A DNA stretch of 64,000 bases from Microtetraspora glauca (GCA_001570385.1 BBYL01000014.1:240159-304158); one strand, 5' to 3'. Shown: positions 35,700 to 44,757, numbered from the stretch's first letter. The notes: generated by a model from the letters alone, not told the origin. Made by a program: numbers and translations.

Positions 35700-37274
35700 G
35701 TGACTGACGTGGCGAATCGGGCGGGAACCCGCCGGACGTATACACATCGAGAGGTCATGGAGATCCTCTCCGGCCTCCTGCTCGCGCTCCTGACCTCGAT
35801 GATCTCGACGTCCGTCGTCGGCACCGCGCTCCCCACGATCGTCGGCGACCTCGGCGGGCAGGACCAACTCTCCTGGGTCGCCAGCGCCACGCTGCTCACG
35901 ATGACGGTCTCCACCCCGCTGTGGGGCAAGCTCTCCGACATCTTCGGGCGAAAGCTGATGTTCCAGACGGCCCTGGTGCTGTTTGTGGCCGCCTCGGTTG
36001 TCGCCGGCCTGTCGCAGAACATGGGCATGCTGATCGCGGCGAGAGCCGCGCAGGGCCTCGGCGCGGGCGGCCTCTCCGCGCTCACCCAGGTGATCCTCGG
36101 TGACGTGGTCGAGCCCAGGGAACGGGGACGCTACTCCGGTTACGTCGGCGCGGTGTTCGGCGTCTCCACCGTCGCCGGGCCGCTGCTCGGCGGCTTCATC
36201 GTGGACGCGTCCTGGCTCGGCTGGCGGTGGTGCTTCTACGTCTGCATCCCGCTCGCCGTCATCGCGTTCGCCGTCATCCAGAAGGTCCTCCGCCTCGATC
36301 ATGAGCACCGCGACGCCCGCATCGACTGGTGGGGGGCCTTCACCATCACCGGGGCGGCCACCTCGTTCATGCTCGTGCTCTCCCTCGGCGGGCACGAGTT
36401 CGACTGGAACTCCCCCTGGACGTACGGCCTGTGCGCGCTCGGCGTGATCATGATCCTGCTCGCGGTGGTCGCCGAGCGCCGGGCCACCAGTCCGATCCTC
36501 CCGCCCCGGCTGTTCGGGAACCGGACCTTCGTGCTGGCGAGCCTGGCCTCCCTCCTCGTCGGCATCGCCATGTTCGGCGCGATGATCTACCTGCCGCAGT
36601 ACCTCCAGATCGTCAAGGGCATGAGCCCGACGGACTCCGGTCTGATGACGCTGCCCATGGTGGTGAGCCTGTTCCTCGGTTCCATCGTCTCCGGCCGGAT
36701 CGTCACCAGGACCGGCCGGTGGAAGCTCTTTCCCGTGGCCGGCATGGTGCTGGTCGCGGTCGGCCTCGGCCTGCTCTCGCGGCTGCACGTGGACTCCGGC
36801 TACCTCGTGATCGGCCTGGACATCGCGGTCTTCGGCGTCGGCCTCGGCCTGACCATGCAGATGCTCATCCTCGCCGCGCAGAACGCCGCGGAACTGCGCG
36901 ACATGGCCTCCACGACCTCCGGCGTCTCGTTCTTCCGCAGCCTCGGAGGCGCGGTGGGCGTGGCCGCCTACGGCGCGATCCTCACCAACAAGGTCAAGAG
37001 CGAGATGACGTCCCTGATGACGGCCGCGCACATCAGGCCGTCCGGCTCCGGGACCACGCTCAGCCTCGGCACCCCCGAGGCGATCGGGAAGCTCCCCGAC
37101 CCCATCCGCGCGATCGTGCTCGAGGCGTTCGCCCGGGGCATGCAGATGGTCTTCCTCGTCGGTGTGCCCGCCGCGCTCCTCGGGGTCGTCGCGGTGCTGT
37201 TCCTGCGCGAGGTGCCGCTGCGGTCCTCGGGCGGGGCCCAGACCCGGCGGCCCGCCCACGCCGAGAACTCCTGA
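35700..37274 (+). CDS. MFS multidrug exporter, DHA2 (EmrB/QacA) family
   Basis: A 524-residue transporter with about 14 membrane helices. Family motifs: GTALPTIVGDLGG (motif D1), LWGKLSDIFGRKLMF (motif A), RAAQGLGAGGLSAL (motif B), and SGYVGAVFGVSTVAGPLLGG (motif C, an antiporter mark). Likely expels a toxic compound in exchange for protons, induced when the TetR protein binds ligand. GTG start after AAGGTGGGGG. Confidence 0.93.
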   Translation: MTDVANRAGTRRTYTHREVMEILSGLLLALLTSMISTSVVGTALPTIVGDLGGQDQLSWVASATLLTMTVSTPLWGKLSDIFGRKLMFQTALVLFVAASVVAGLSQNMGMLIAARAAQGLGAGGLSALTQVILGDVVEPRERGRYSGYVGAVFGVSTVAGPLLGGFIVDASWLGWRWCFYVCIPLAVIAFAVIQKVLRLDHEHRDARIDWWGAFTITGAATSFMLVLSLGGHEFDWNSPWTYGLCALGVIMILLAVVAERRATSPILPPRLFGNRTFVLASLASLLVGIAMFGAMIYLPQYLQIVKGMSPTDSGLMTLPMVVSLFLGSIVSGRIVTRTGRWKLFPVAGMVLVAVGLGLLSRLHVDSGYLVIGLDIAVFGVGLGLTMQMLILAAQNAAELRDMASTTSGVSFFRSLGGAVGVAAYGAILTNKVKSEMTSLMTAAHIRPSGSGTTLSLGTPEAIGKLPDPIRAIVLEAFARGMQMVFLVGVPAALLGVVAVLFLREVPLRSSGGAQTRRPAHAENS

Positions 37275-37323
37275 GCCCGCGGCCGGTCACGGGGGTCGGA
37301 AACCGCCCGGCGGGCGCGTAGAG

Positions 37324-37342
37324 TCCGATCCGTCGGATCGGA
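37324..37342. promoter_or_regulatory. Perfect 19-bp palindrome overlapping the pepQ transcription start and ribosome binding site
   Basis: TCCGATCCG-T-CGGATCGGA. A TAGAGT -10-like box (37319-37324) touches its left end, and the GGAGGA ribosome binding site begins in its right arm. It may be an operator or an RNA hairpin hiding the ribosome binding site. Confidence 0.6.
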
Positions 37343-37350
37343 GGACTTCC

Positions 37351-38403
37351 ATGCCATTCGTCTCACGCCGCGCCAGGGTCGCCGCGGCACTGCCCCAGCA
37401 CGACGTGACCGCGCTGCTCGTCACGCGACCGGTCAACGTGCGCTATCTCACCGGCCTGTCCAGCTCAAACGCGGCGGTCCTCGTCACCGCCGACGGGGAG
37501 GCCGTGCTCGCCACGGACTCCCGCTACATCGAGACCGCCAGGCGCGAGTGCGCGGACGCCGGGCCGATCGAGGCCCGCGACGTCACGGGCGCGCTGGCCG
37601 GGCGTTCGGGGCGGGTGGCGATCGAGGCCCACGACATGTCCGTGGCCGAGTACCACCGGCTCCTCGGCGACCATCCGGGCCTCACCCCCGTCAGCGGCCT
37701 CGTCGAGGAGGTCAGGACCGTGAAGGACGAGGGCGAGATCGAGGCGCTCCGCCGCGCCTGCGCGATCACCGACGACGCGTTCTCCCAGGTGGTCGAGCGG
37801 ATCGCCCCCGGCGTCACCGAGCGTGAGGTCGCCCGCTGGCTGGAGTCCGCCATGACGGAGCTCGGCGCGGAGAAGCCCGCCTTCGACTCGATCGTGGCGA
37901 GCGGCCCGAACGGGGCGATCCCGCACCACTCGCCGTCCGGCCGCGCGATCGAGCCCGGCGATCTGGTGACCATGGACTTCGGCGCCCGCGTCGACGGCTA
38001 CCACGCCGACATGACCCGGACCGTGGCCGTCGGCCGGCCCGCCGACTGGCTGCGCGACCTCTACGAGCTCGTACGGCAGGCGCAGCGCGCGGGCCGCCGT
38101 GCCGTACGGACGGGGGCGACGGCGCATGACCTGGACGCGGCCGCGCGCGGTGTGATCGAGGAGGCCGGGCACGCCGAGCACTTCGGCCACGGCCTGGGAC
38201 ACGGGGTCGGCCTGGAGATCCACGAGCTGCCGTTCCTCGGCCCCGGCAAGACCGGTAGAATAGACGATCGGGTTCCGCTCACCGTTGAGCCGGGGGTCTA
38301 CCTGCCCGGCAGGGGCGGGGTGCGCATCGAGGACACGCTGGTGACTCGTGCCGACGGGCCGGAGCTCCTCACACTGACGACCAAGGAGCTGCTCGTCCTC
38401 TAG
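37351..38403 (+). CDS. pepQ: Xaa-Pro aminopeptidase (M24B family)
   Basis: Cleaves peptides at Xaa-Pro bonds; a cytoplasmic two-metal enzyme of 350 residues. Metal ligands are visible: Asp209 and Asp220 (MDFGARVDGYHADMTRT), a His in FGHGLGHGVG (280 or 284), Glu313 (TVEPGVY) and Glu327 (GVRIEDTL). ATG start with GGAGGA upstream. It stands directly before efp, a common actinobacterial arrangement, which suits EF-P's role in translating proline stretches. Confidence 0.94.
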   Translation: MPFVSRRARVAAALPQHDVTALLVTRPVNVRYLTGLSSSNAAVLVTADGEAVLATDSRYIETARRECADAGPIEARDVTGALAGRSGRVAIEAHDMSVAEYHRLLGDHPGLTPVSGLVEEVRTVKDEGEIEALRRACAITDDAFSQVVERIAPGVTEREVARWLESAMTELGAEKPAFDSIVASGPNGAIPHHSPSGRAIEPGDLVTMDFGARVDGYHADMTRTVAVGRPADWLRDLYELVRQAQRAGRRAVRTGATAHDLDAAARGVIEEAGHAEHFGHGLGHGVGLEIHELPFLGPGKTGRIDDRVPLTVEPGVYLPGRGGVRIEDTLVTRADGPELLTLTTKELLVL

Positions 38404-38427
38404 GGCAGCCGCACTCAGGAGAACCAC

Positions 38428-38988
38428 GTGGCGACGACGAACGACCTGAAGAACGGACTGGTGCTCAAGCTCGACGGCGGTGAACTCTGGACCGTCGTGG
38501 AGTTCCAGCACGTCAAGCCCGGCAAGGGCGGCGCGTTCGTCCGCACCAAGCTGAAGAACATCATGTCCGGCAAGGTCGTGGACAAGACCTTCAACGCGGG
38601 CGTCAAGGTCGAGGTGGCCAACGTCGACAAGCGCGAGATGCAGTACTCCTACCTCGACGGCGACGACTACGTCTTCATGGACACCGAGACCTACGACATG
38701 CTGAACGTCTCGCGTGCGGCCGTGGGCGACGCCGCCAACTATCTGCTGGAGAACATGCTGGCCACGGTCGCGATCAACGAGGGCAACGTGCTCTACGTCG
38801 ACCTGCCGGCCGCCGTCGAGCTGACCATCGCCGAGACCGAGCCCGGCCTCCAGGGCGACCGCTCCACCGGCGGCACCAAGCCCGCCAAGCTGGAGACCGG
38901 CGCCGAGATCAAGGTCCCGCTCTTCATCACGACCGGCGAGAAGGTCAAGGTCGACACCCGCAGCGGCGAATACCTCGGTCGGGCCTGA
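38428..38988 (+). CDS. efp: Elongation factor P
   Basis: Relieves ribosome stalling at polyproline. The 186-residue protein has all three OB-like domains: NDLKNGLVLKLDGG, the loop HVKPGKGGAFVRTKLKNI with tip lysine Lys33, and the C-terminal YVDLPAAVELTI through VDTRSGEYLGRA. No EpmA-type modification gene is nearby; many actinobacterial EF-Ps work unmodified. GTG start with AGGAGA upstream, 24 nt after pepQ. Confidence 0.98.
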   Translation: MATTNDLKNGLVLKLDGGELWTVVEFQHVKPGKGGAFVRTKLKNIMSGKVVDKTFNAGVKVEVANVDKREMQYSYLDGDDYVFMDTETYDMLNVSRAAVGDAANYLLENMLATVAINEGNVLYVDLPAAVELTIAETEPGLQGDRSTGGTKPAKLETGAEIKVPLFITTGEKVKVDTRSGEYLGRA

Positions 38989-38989
38989 C

Positions 38990-39400
38990 GTGTCGGCTCG
39001 CGGCAAAGCCCGCCGGCGCGCGCTCGACATCCTCTTCGAGGCGGAGGCGCGCGACGAGAGCCCGCTGAACGTCCTGGCCGAGCGTGTCGAGCGCGCGGAG
39101 CCGCCCGTCAACGAGTACACGTCCACCCTCGTCGAAGGCGTGGCGAGGCATCTGACCCGCATCGACGAGCTCCTCGCGACGTACGCCGAGGGCTGGACGC
39201 TGGAGCGCATGCCCGCCGTCGACCGCAACATCCTGCGCGGCGGCACCTACGAGATGCTCTGGTCGGCCGAGGTCCCCGAGGGCGTCGTCATCAGCGAGTG
39301 GGTCCATCTCGCCGCGGAGCTGTCCACGGACGAGTCGCCGCATTTCGTCAACGGCCTCCTCGCCCGCTTCAAGCAGCTCAAGCCGTCGCTCTCGCTCTGA
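38990..39400 (+). CDS. nusB: Transcription antitermination factor NusB
   Basis: RNA-binding subunit that works with NusE in rRNA antitermination. The 136-residue all-helical protein has ARGKARRRALDILFEAEARD at the N-terminus, then VEGVARHLTRIDELL, MPAVDRNILRGGTYEML and FVNGLLARF near the end. GTG start one base after the efp stop, completing pepQ-efp-nusB. Confidence 0.97.
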   Translation: MSARGKARRRALDILFEAEARDESPLNVLAERVERAEPPVNEYTSTLVEGVARHLTRIDELLATYAEGWTLERMPAVDRNILRGGTYEMLWSAEVPEGVVISEWVHLAAELSTDESPHFVNGLLARFKQLKPSLSL

Positions 39401-39513
39401 CCGCCCGCGTGCGGTCTCCGCTTCCGGGCCGTTCCCGGCAGACCGGCCGCACCGCCCGGGGGTGCCCGGCAGTGCCGTTAGGCTGGCGGGAGCCGTACGA
39501 GGGAGGGGCGAAA

Positions 39514-40233
39514 GTGCGTGACGCCACGCGGCAGACCGTCGTCTGGGAGGCGCTGCGCGCGGTCCTGGCGGACCGGATGGCCGCCACGGGACGCGGGTCG
39601 CTGGACATCGTGGACGCGGGGGGTGGCACGGGCGGGTTCGCGGTGCCGCTGGCCCGGCTCGGGCACGCCGTCACCGTGGTCGATCCGACACCGGACTCGC
39701 TGGCCGCCCTGGAGCGCCGGGCCGCTGAGACGGGCGTGAGCGTCAAGGGCCTGCAGGGGGACACCGGAGACCTCGGCGACCTCCTGGAGCCGGGCAGCGT
39801 CGATCTGGTGCTCTGTCACAGCGTCCTGGAGTACGTCGAGGATCCCGCCGCCGCCCTCACCGCCGCCGCGGGCATCCTGCGCCGGGGCGGCGTGGTCAGC
39901 GTGCTGGCCGCCAACCCGGTCGCCACGGCCATCCACCGTGCCCTGTCCGGGAACTTCGGCGAGGCGCGCCAGGTGCTCGCCGACTCGGCCGGGCGCTGGG
40001 GCGACCGCGACCCGACGCCCCGCAGGTTCACCAGGGAGGCCGTGACGGGCCTCCTGGCCAAGGCGGGGTTCACCGTCGGCGAGGTGCACGGCGTCCGGGT
40101 CTTCGCCGACCTGGTGCCCAGCAGGCTCGCCGAAGGCGATCCCGCCGCGCTCATCGAGCTCGAGCAGGTGGCCGCGGCCCATCCCGTGCTACGCGACATC
40201 GCCACGCAGGTGCACGTCATCGCCTATCGATAG
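39514..40233 (+). CDS. Class I SAM-dependent methyltransferase
   Basis: A 239-residue methyltransferase with SAM motif I DIVDAGGGTGGFAVPLA, the acidic end VTVVDPTPDSL, and motif IV VDLVLCHSVLEYVEDP. Substrate unknown; the fold resembles tRNA-modifying CmoM-type proteins. GTG start with GGGAGGGG 5 nt upstream and a TAGGCT box at 39479. Its stop codon TAG overlaps the LexA box of dinB. Confidence 0.85.
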   Translation: MRDATRQTVVWEALRAVLADRMAATGRGSLDIVDAGGGTGGFAVPLARLGHAVTVVDPTPDSLAALERRAAETGVSVKGLQGDTGDLGDLLEPGSVDLVLCHSVLEYVEDPAAALTAAAGILRRGGVVSVLAANPVATAIHRALSGNFGEARQVLADSAGRWGDRDPTPRRFTREAVTGLLAKAGFTVGEVHGVRVFADLVPSRLAEGDPAALIELEQVAAAHPVLRDIATQVHVIAYR

Positions 40234-40253
40234 AACGGATGTTCGGATAGGAT
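40233..40253 (+). promoter_or_regulatory. LexA (SOS) box and -10 box of dinB
   Basis: GAACGGATGTTC (40233-40244) matches the actinobacterial SOS core GAAC-N4-GTTC. TAGGAT follows at 40248-40253 and ends 7 nt before the dinB GTG. LexA bound here would cover the promoter spacer. Confidence 0.85.
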
Positions 40254-40260
40254 CGCGAAC

Positions 40261-41493
40261 GTGTCCCGGAAGCAGATGCTCCCCCAAGGCGGCGGCGGGC
40301 TGGCCGACGACAGCGGCTGCCCGATCCTGCACGTGGACATGGACGCGTTCTTCGCCAGCGTCGAGCTCCTCGACCGGCCCGAGCTGCGCGGCCTGCCGGT
40401 CATCGTGGGCGCCGCCGGGGCCCGCGGGGTGGTGCTCAGCGCCACCTACGAGGCCAGGCGGTTCGGGGTGCACTCGGCGATGCCGATGACCCGGGCCATG
40501 CGGCTCTGCCCCCGGGCGACGATCATCCCGCCCAGCCACGGGAAGTACGCCGAGGTCTCCAGGGGCGTCATGGAGATCTTCCGGTCGATCACCCCCGAGG
40601 TGGAGCCGATCGCCTCGGACGAGGCGTTCCTCGACGTCGGCGGAGCCCGGCGCCGGCTCGGCCGCCCCGCGGCCATCGCCGCGATGATCCGCGAGCAGGT
40701 CGCCGAGAGATACGGCATCACCTGCTCGGTCGGCGTCGCGAGCACCAAGTTCGTGGCCAAGCTCGCCTCCCGCCAGTGCAAGCCCGACGGGCTGCTGGTC
40801 GTCGCGGCCGACGGCGTGGTGGACTTCCTCCACCCGCTGCCCGTCGCCGCGCTGTGGGGCGTCGGAGAGCGCACAGAGCAGGCCCTGGTCCGCCTCGGCA
40901 TCCGGACCGTGGGCGACCTCGCCCAGGTGCCCGTCTCCACCCTCCAGCGTGAGTTCGGCGCCGTGGGCGCCCACCTGGCCGCGCTCGCCTGGGGCCGGGA
41001 CGAGCGCCCGGTCGTGCCGCACACCCCCGACAAGAGCATCGGCAACGAGGAGACGTTCCCCTTCGACGTCGACGACCCCGAGGCGATCAAGCGCGAGCTG
41101 CTGCGGCTGTCCGAGCGGGTCGCCGCCCGGCTCAGGGCGAGCGGTCACGTCGGCCGGACGGTCAGCGTCAAGCTGCGCCGTTCCGACTTCACCACGATCA
41201 CCAGGTCGCGCACACTGCGAGAGGCGACCGACGTCGCCAAGGAGATATTCACCACATCATGCGAGCTCTTCGAGGCCGCCGGGCTGGATCGGGTCCGGCT
41301 CAGGCTGGTCGGAGTGCGGGTGGAGAACCTCCGCCCGGCCGGTACGGCCACCCGTCAACTCAGCCTCGGCGAGCGGGAGACGGGCTGGCGGGAGGCGGAA
41401 CAGGCGATGGACAAGGCCATCCGGCGCTTCGGTCCCGATGCGGTCCGCCCGGCCTCTCTCGTTCAGCGTCCGTTTGGTCCAATGGATCTATGA
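40261..41493 (+). CDS. dinB: DNA polymerase IV (Y family)
   Basis: Error-prone translesion polymerase of 410 residues. Catalytic acids are in HVDMDAFFASVE (Asp26) and ASDEAFLDVGG (Asp120, Glu121). The helix-hairpin region (LWGVGERTEQALVRLGI) and little-finger domain follow. The C-terminus (PASLVQRPFGPMDL) lacks an obvious clamp-binding QxxLF end, though RQLSLGE at about residue 365 could serve. GTG start, likely leaderless, under the LexA box. Confidence 0.96.
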   Translation: MSRKQMLPQGGGGLADDSGCPILHVDMDAFFASVELLDRPELRGLPVIVGAAGARGVVLSATYEARRFGVHSAMPMTRAMRLCPRATIIPPSHGKYAEVSRGVMEIFRSITPEVEPIASDEAFLDVGGARRRLGRPAAIAAMIREQVAERYGITCSVGVASTKFVAKLASRQCKPDGLLVVAADGVVDFLHPLPVAALWGVGERTEQALVRLGIRTVGDLAQVPVSTLQREFGAVGAHLAALAWGRDERPVVPHTPDKSIGNEETFPFDVDDPEAIKRELLRLSERVAARLRASGHVGRTVSVKLRRSDFTTITRSRTLREATDVAKEIFTTSCELFEAAGLDRVRLRLVGVRVENLRPAGTATRQLSLGERETGWREAEQAMDKAIRRFGPDAVRPASLVQRPFGPMDL

Positions 41494-41640
41494 CGTCACC
41501 TCCGGTTTGGACCACGTTGGACGTTTTCTTTCGTCTACGTCTACAGCCTCGTATTCTGGGGATAACCGACCGCGAGGTCCGGACACCCCGTGTCGTCCGT
41601 TGCCGTCTTCCCCGAAATGGGGCCGTCCTTGGGAGGCGCC

Positions 41641-42018
41641 GTGCCGCTGTCTGAGCACGAGCAGCGCTTGCTCGACCAGATCGAGCAGGCCCTCTATGCC
41701 GAGGACCCGAAGTGGGCCAACGCCGTTCGGATCAGTGATCCACGCAGCCACTACAAGCGCCGCCTGGTGAAGGCCTCCATTGGCTTCGCACTCGGTGTCG
41801 TCCTGCTGATGGTCGGCGTCATCGCGAATCCGATCATCGGCGTCGCCGGGTTCGTGGTCATGCTGGCGACCTGCCTGTGGGGCCTGTCCAGCTGGAAGCG
41901 CATGAACGGCTTCGGCGGCGAGAGCCCGCCCGCCCAAGCACGGGGCAGGCGCCAGCAGCGGAGGGGGTTCATGGACCGCATGGAGGAGCGCTGGCGCCGC
42001 CGCACCGACGAGCGGTGA
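41641..42018 (+). CDS. DUF3040 membrane protein
   Basis: A 125-residue protein with the DUF3040 head PLSEHEQRLLDQIEQALYAEDP, two adjacent membrane helices (about residues 45-85) and a basic tail (RGRRQQRRGFMDRMEERWRRR). Function unknown; it regularly follows dinB in actinobacteria. The GTG at 41641 is chosen because GGGAGG lies 4 nt upstream and the family starts there. Confidence 0.88.
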   Translation: MPLSEHEQRLLDQIEQALYAEDPKWANAVRISDPRSHYKRRLVKASIGFALGVVLLMVGVIANPIIGVAGFVVMLATCLWGLSSWKRMNGFGGESPPAQARGRRQQRRGFMDRMEERWRRRTDER

Positions 42019-42055
42019 GCACACCCTCGACAGCGGCCGGCCCGGAGCCCGCCGA

Positions 42056-42080
42056 GGCGGCTCACCCGGAGTGAGCCGCC
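42056..42080. terminator. Bidirectional hairpin terminator
   Basis: GGCGGCTCAC-CCGGA-GTGAGCCGCC, a perfect 10-bp stem with a 5-nt loop, between the convergent DUF3040 and tgpA genes. Confidence 0.75.
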
Positions 42081-42100
42081 CCTGATCCCGGGGCGCGGCG

Positions 42101-42215
42101 CCCGACGGTTTCCCTACCGCATGGCCTACCGCGTGCCTACTGTGTGCCCTACCGCAGCGCGGTGCCCGACGGTTTCCCTACCGTGTGGCCTACGCAGCGC
42201 GTGCCCTACCGCGGG
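42101..42215. repeat. Imperfect 64-bp tandem duplication at the 3' end of tgpA
   Basis: CCCGACGGTTTCCCTACCG occurs at 42101 and again at 42165, each followed by related GTGGCCTAC and GTGCCCTACCGC motifs. The second copy runs across the tgpA stop codon (42206-42208). Confidence 0.75.
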
Positions 42216-44620
42216 CCGGCCCCGCTCCGTGACAACGGCCAGAGCCGGACGCCCTCCAGCCGGTCGAAGACGTCCAGAACCCCCGTGCCGGCCGCCCGCA
42301 ACCGCAGCAGGGTCGACCTGGGAGCGAGCACCGCCCCGACCCGCCTCTTCCTCGAAACCGTGGCCGTCAGCGCCCGCCGCACCCGCCGAAGCTCGTCGGA
42401 CCCCGGCCCGGTGGCCGGCAGCGACGGGGCGTAACGCATCCGCTCCTCCGCCGTCGCGATGCTCGTGACCGCGGCCCCCGTGTCCGCGTCGAACTCGTAC
42501 ATCTCGGCCAGCCTCCTGGCGAGCGCGCGCGGGCTCTCGCTCGGCTCCCGCGCCATGCCGAGATCGGTCAGCGTGTCGCACAGCTCGGCCCAGGCCGCCC
42601 TGATCGCGGCCGACGCCCCGGCCGTCGCGGCCGCGTGCTCTCCCCGGGGCGCCGTGGGCACCGGTCCCGCCGCGCCGCGCCGGATCAGCGTCCGCCTCCG
42701 GCGGCGTACCAGCGACCGCGCCGCCGCCGGCACGAGCGCCAGCAGCAGGACCGCCGCCACTCCCATCCCGACCTTGGCGGACACCGGCAGACCGGGGTCC
42801 ACGGTGACGGGGAGGGCGCCGAGATCGCGGTCGAAGTCCCGGGGATTGCGGCGGACCGGGGCGCCGCCGCCGGTGGTGTCGTCATCCTCCGACGACGGGC
42901 CCGTGGACGGATCCGCCGACGGCGTGGCCTCGGGCGCGAGCGGCAGCGAGTAGTCGGGCACACGGGCCGTGCCCTGACCCGCGCCGCCGGCCGGCGTCGG
43001 CTCGAAGCGCAGCCAGCCCGCGCCCTCGAAGTACAGCTCCGGCCAGGCGTGCGCGTCATGCGTGCGCACCGACCAGGAGTCACCGACCTTCGTGCCGCCC
43101 GTGTAACCGATCGACACCCGGGCGGGGATGCCGATCATCCGCGCCATCACGGCCATCGCGCTGGCGAACTGCTCGCAGTAGCCCGCACGGCCGGAGAGGA
43201 TGAACCGCGACAGCGCGTCGCCGCCCGACCCCTTCGTCCGCAGGCTGTAGGTGAATCCGCCGCTCTTGGTGAACCACTCCTGCAGCAGGACCGCCTTCTC
43301 GTACTGCGTGCCGCCCCCGGAGGTCACCCGCTCCGCCATGGCCTTGATCTTGGGATCCAGCTGATCCGGAAGCGCCACGAAGCGGGCGTCGGGCGACTGC
43401 GTCCCCATCACCTCCAGCTGGGCGTGCGTCGGCCTCGGCTCGGTCACCACCACCCGGTAGTCCAGCCCCGCGGCCTCGTCCTTGGTGGAGAACACCATCC
43501 GGGACGCCTGGTCGGCACGCCAGTCGCCATCGGCGTCGACCTGGACCGCCGGATAGGGCAGGGGAAGGAACAGCAGCGAGTCGATGTCGTCGCTCACGCT
43601 GATCCGGCTCTCCACCCGGTTCGTCGCCACACCGGGCCCCAGGCCGGGCGGAGGGGGAAGCGGCCCCTCGGACACCCGGTCCTCCGGACGCCCGCGCAGC
43701 GGGCTCACCGTCCACTTCAGCCCGTCGAAGACGTCGAGCGAATAGATCCGCAGGTAACGCGGCTGATCGTCGGCGCTGGTGTACGTCAGCACCGTCGCGT
43801 TCTCCTGCTGGGCCAGCTGGCCGCTGAGCTTGGCGATGGCGTCGGGGATGCCGATGCTGCTGCCACCACGCCCCGAGCCGTTGCCCACGCCGAAGCCGAA
43901 CAGCGGGTCCGGGCTCAGCGCGGGGATCAGGGCGGGCACGACGATCGCGAGAGTGATCGCGGTCGCGCCGATCCGCTTGCCCGACAGAGCCAGCCGGCCG
44001 GAGTCCGCCTTGTCCGCCCCAGCCGTCCGCGACCGCCGCACCAGGACCGCGCGGCCCCAGTGGCTGAGCCGCTCGCGGCTGTCCGCCACCAGCAGCCCGA
44101 CATAACCGATCGCGGCGATCACGAACGCGGGCCAGGCGACGGGCTCGGTCAGCACGGCCGCGGGGACCGTGAACAGGCCCAGCAACGGCAGCCCCGCCAG
44201 CGCCGCGCGGCGCAGCCGTACCGCGAACAGGTCGACGAGGACGGCGATCAGGCCGATCCCGCTCGCCGTCAGCAGGGTGACGCCGGGTTCGGTGGGCACA
44301 GGCGCGGCGAACCGCTGGATGTCGGCGAACCCCTCGGCGAACAGCTCGCCCAGCCGGAGCACCGACGCCTTGGTCGGGACCACCCAGGCCCACGTCTCCT
44401 GCTTGGCGAACGTGGCCGACAGGTACACCCCCACCAGGAGCAGGAGCACGGGCGGCACCGCCCACCTCGGTACGGCGAACCGCGACGCCAGAGTCGCCGC
44501 GGTCGTCGTCACCAGGAGCGTGCCCACACCGGCCCAGAACCAGGCGCCGCCGTCGAACAGCGAATAGAGCGTCAGGGCGACCGAGCCGGTGGCCAGCCCC
44601 GCCGCGATCGGCAGCCTCAT
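42206..44620 (-). CDS. TgpA-type transglutaminase-like membrane protein
   Basis: An 804-residue protein: six or so N-terminal membrane helices (residues 1 to about 250), an external transglutaminase-like domain, one more helix near residue 650 and a cytoplasmic tail. The catalytic Cys482 is in GRAGYCEQFASAMAVMARM and His524 in RTHDAHAWPELYFE; the third acid appears as Glu in WLRFEPT. The substrate is unknown; peptide crosslinking or cleavage near the wall is suspected. Last of the moxR-DUF58-tgpA operon, a widespread trio. Confidence 0.92.
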   Translation of the reverse strand: MRLPIAAGLATGSVALTLYSLFDGGAWFWAGVGTLLVTTTAATLASRFAVPRWAVPPVLLLLVGVYLSATFAKQETWAWVVPTKASVLRLGELFAEGFADIQRFAAPVPTEPGVTLLTASGIGLIAVLVDLFAVRLRRAALAGLPLLGLFTVPAAVLTEPVAWPAFVIAAIGYVGLLVADSRERLSHWGRAVLVRRSRTAGADKADSGRLALSGKRIGATAITLAIVVPALIPALSPDPLFGFGVGNGSGRGGSSIGIPDAIAKLSGQLAQQENATVLTYTSADDQPRYLRIYSLDVFDGLKWTVSPLRGRPEDRVSEGPLPPPPGLGPGVATNRVESRISVSDDIDSLLFLPLPYPAVQVDADGDWRADQASRMVFSTKDEAAGLDYRVVVTEPRPTHAQLEVMGTQSPDARFVALPDQLDPKIKAMAERVTSGGGTQYEKAVLLQEWFTKSGGFTYSLRTKGSGGDALSRFILSGRAGYCEQFASAMAVMARMIGIPARVSIGYTGGTKVGDSWSVRTHDAHAWPELYFEGAGWLRFEPTPAGGAGQGTARVPDYSLPLAPEATPSADPSTGPSSEDDDTTGGGAPVRRNPRDFDRDLGALPVTVDPGLPVSAKVGMGVAAVLLLALVPAAARSLVRRRRRTLIRRGAAGPVPTAPRGEHAAATAGASAAIRAAWAELCDTLTDLGMAREPSESPRALARRLAEMYEFDADTGAAVTSIATAEERMRYAPSLPATGPGSDELRRVRRALTATVSRKRRVGAVLAPRSTLLRLRAAGTGVLDVFDRLEGVRLWPLSRSGAGPR

Positions 44621-44693
44621 CGCCCGCTCACCGTTCCTCGCCCCTCGCCTCTCGCCCGCATGACCGCGCTCATCGGTCGCTCACCGTTCCTCG
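44617..44693 (-). other. Duplicated tgpA start region with a possible 18-codon leader frame
   Basis: CGAGGAACGGTGAGCG precedes the tgpA ATG (44640-44625) and recurs 53 nt further upstream (44693-44678), there also followed by an ATG. That upstream ATG (44673) opens an 18-codon frame whose TGA overlaps the tgpA ATG (ATGA). Confidence 0.35.
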
Positions 44694-44757
44694 CTCGCCG
44701 CGCGGGCCGCTCGTTCCTCGCGGTCCACTTCACTCGCCACGTCGGGTTCGCTCCGTC

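Noticed and set aside
44681..44757. Extension of a minus-strand frame ending in SEVDREERAARAASEER past the DUF58 gene
   Set aside because: The repeated GAGCGAGGAAC-type intergenic sequence produces this pattern; the DUF58 protein ends at 44758 in its own frame.
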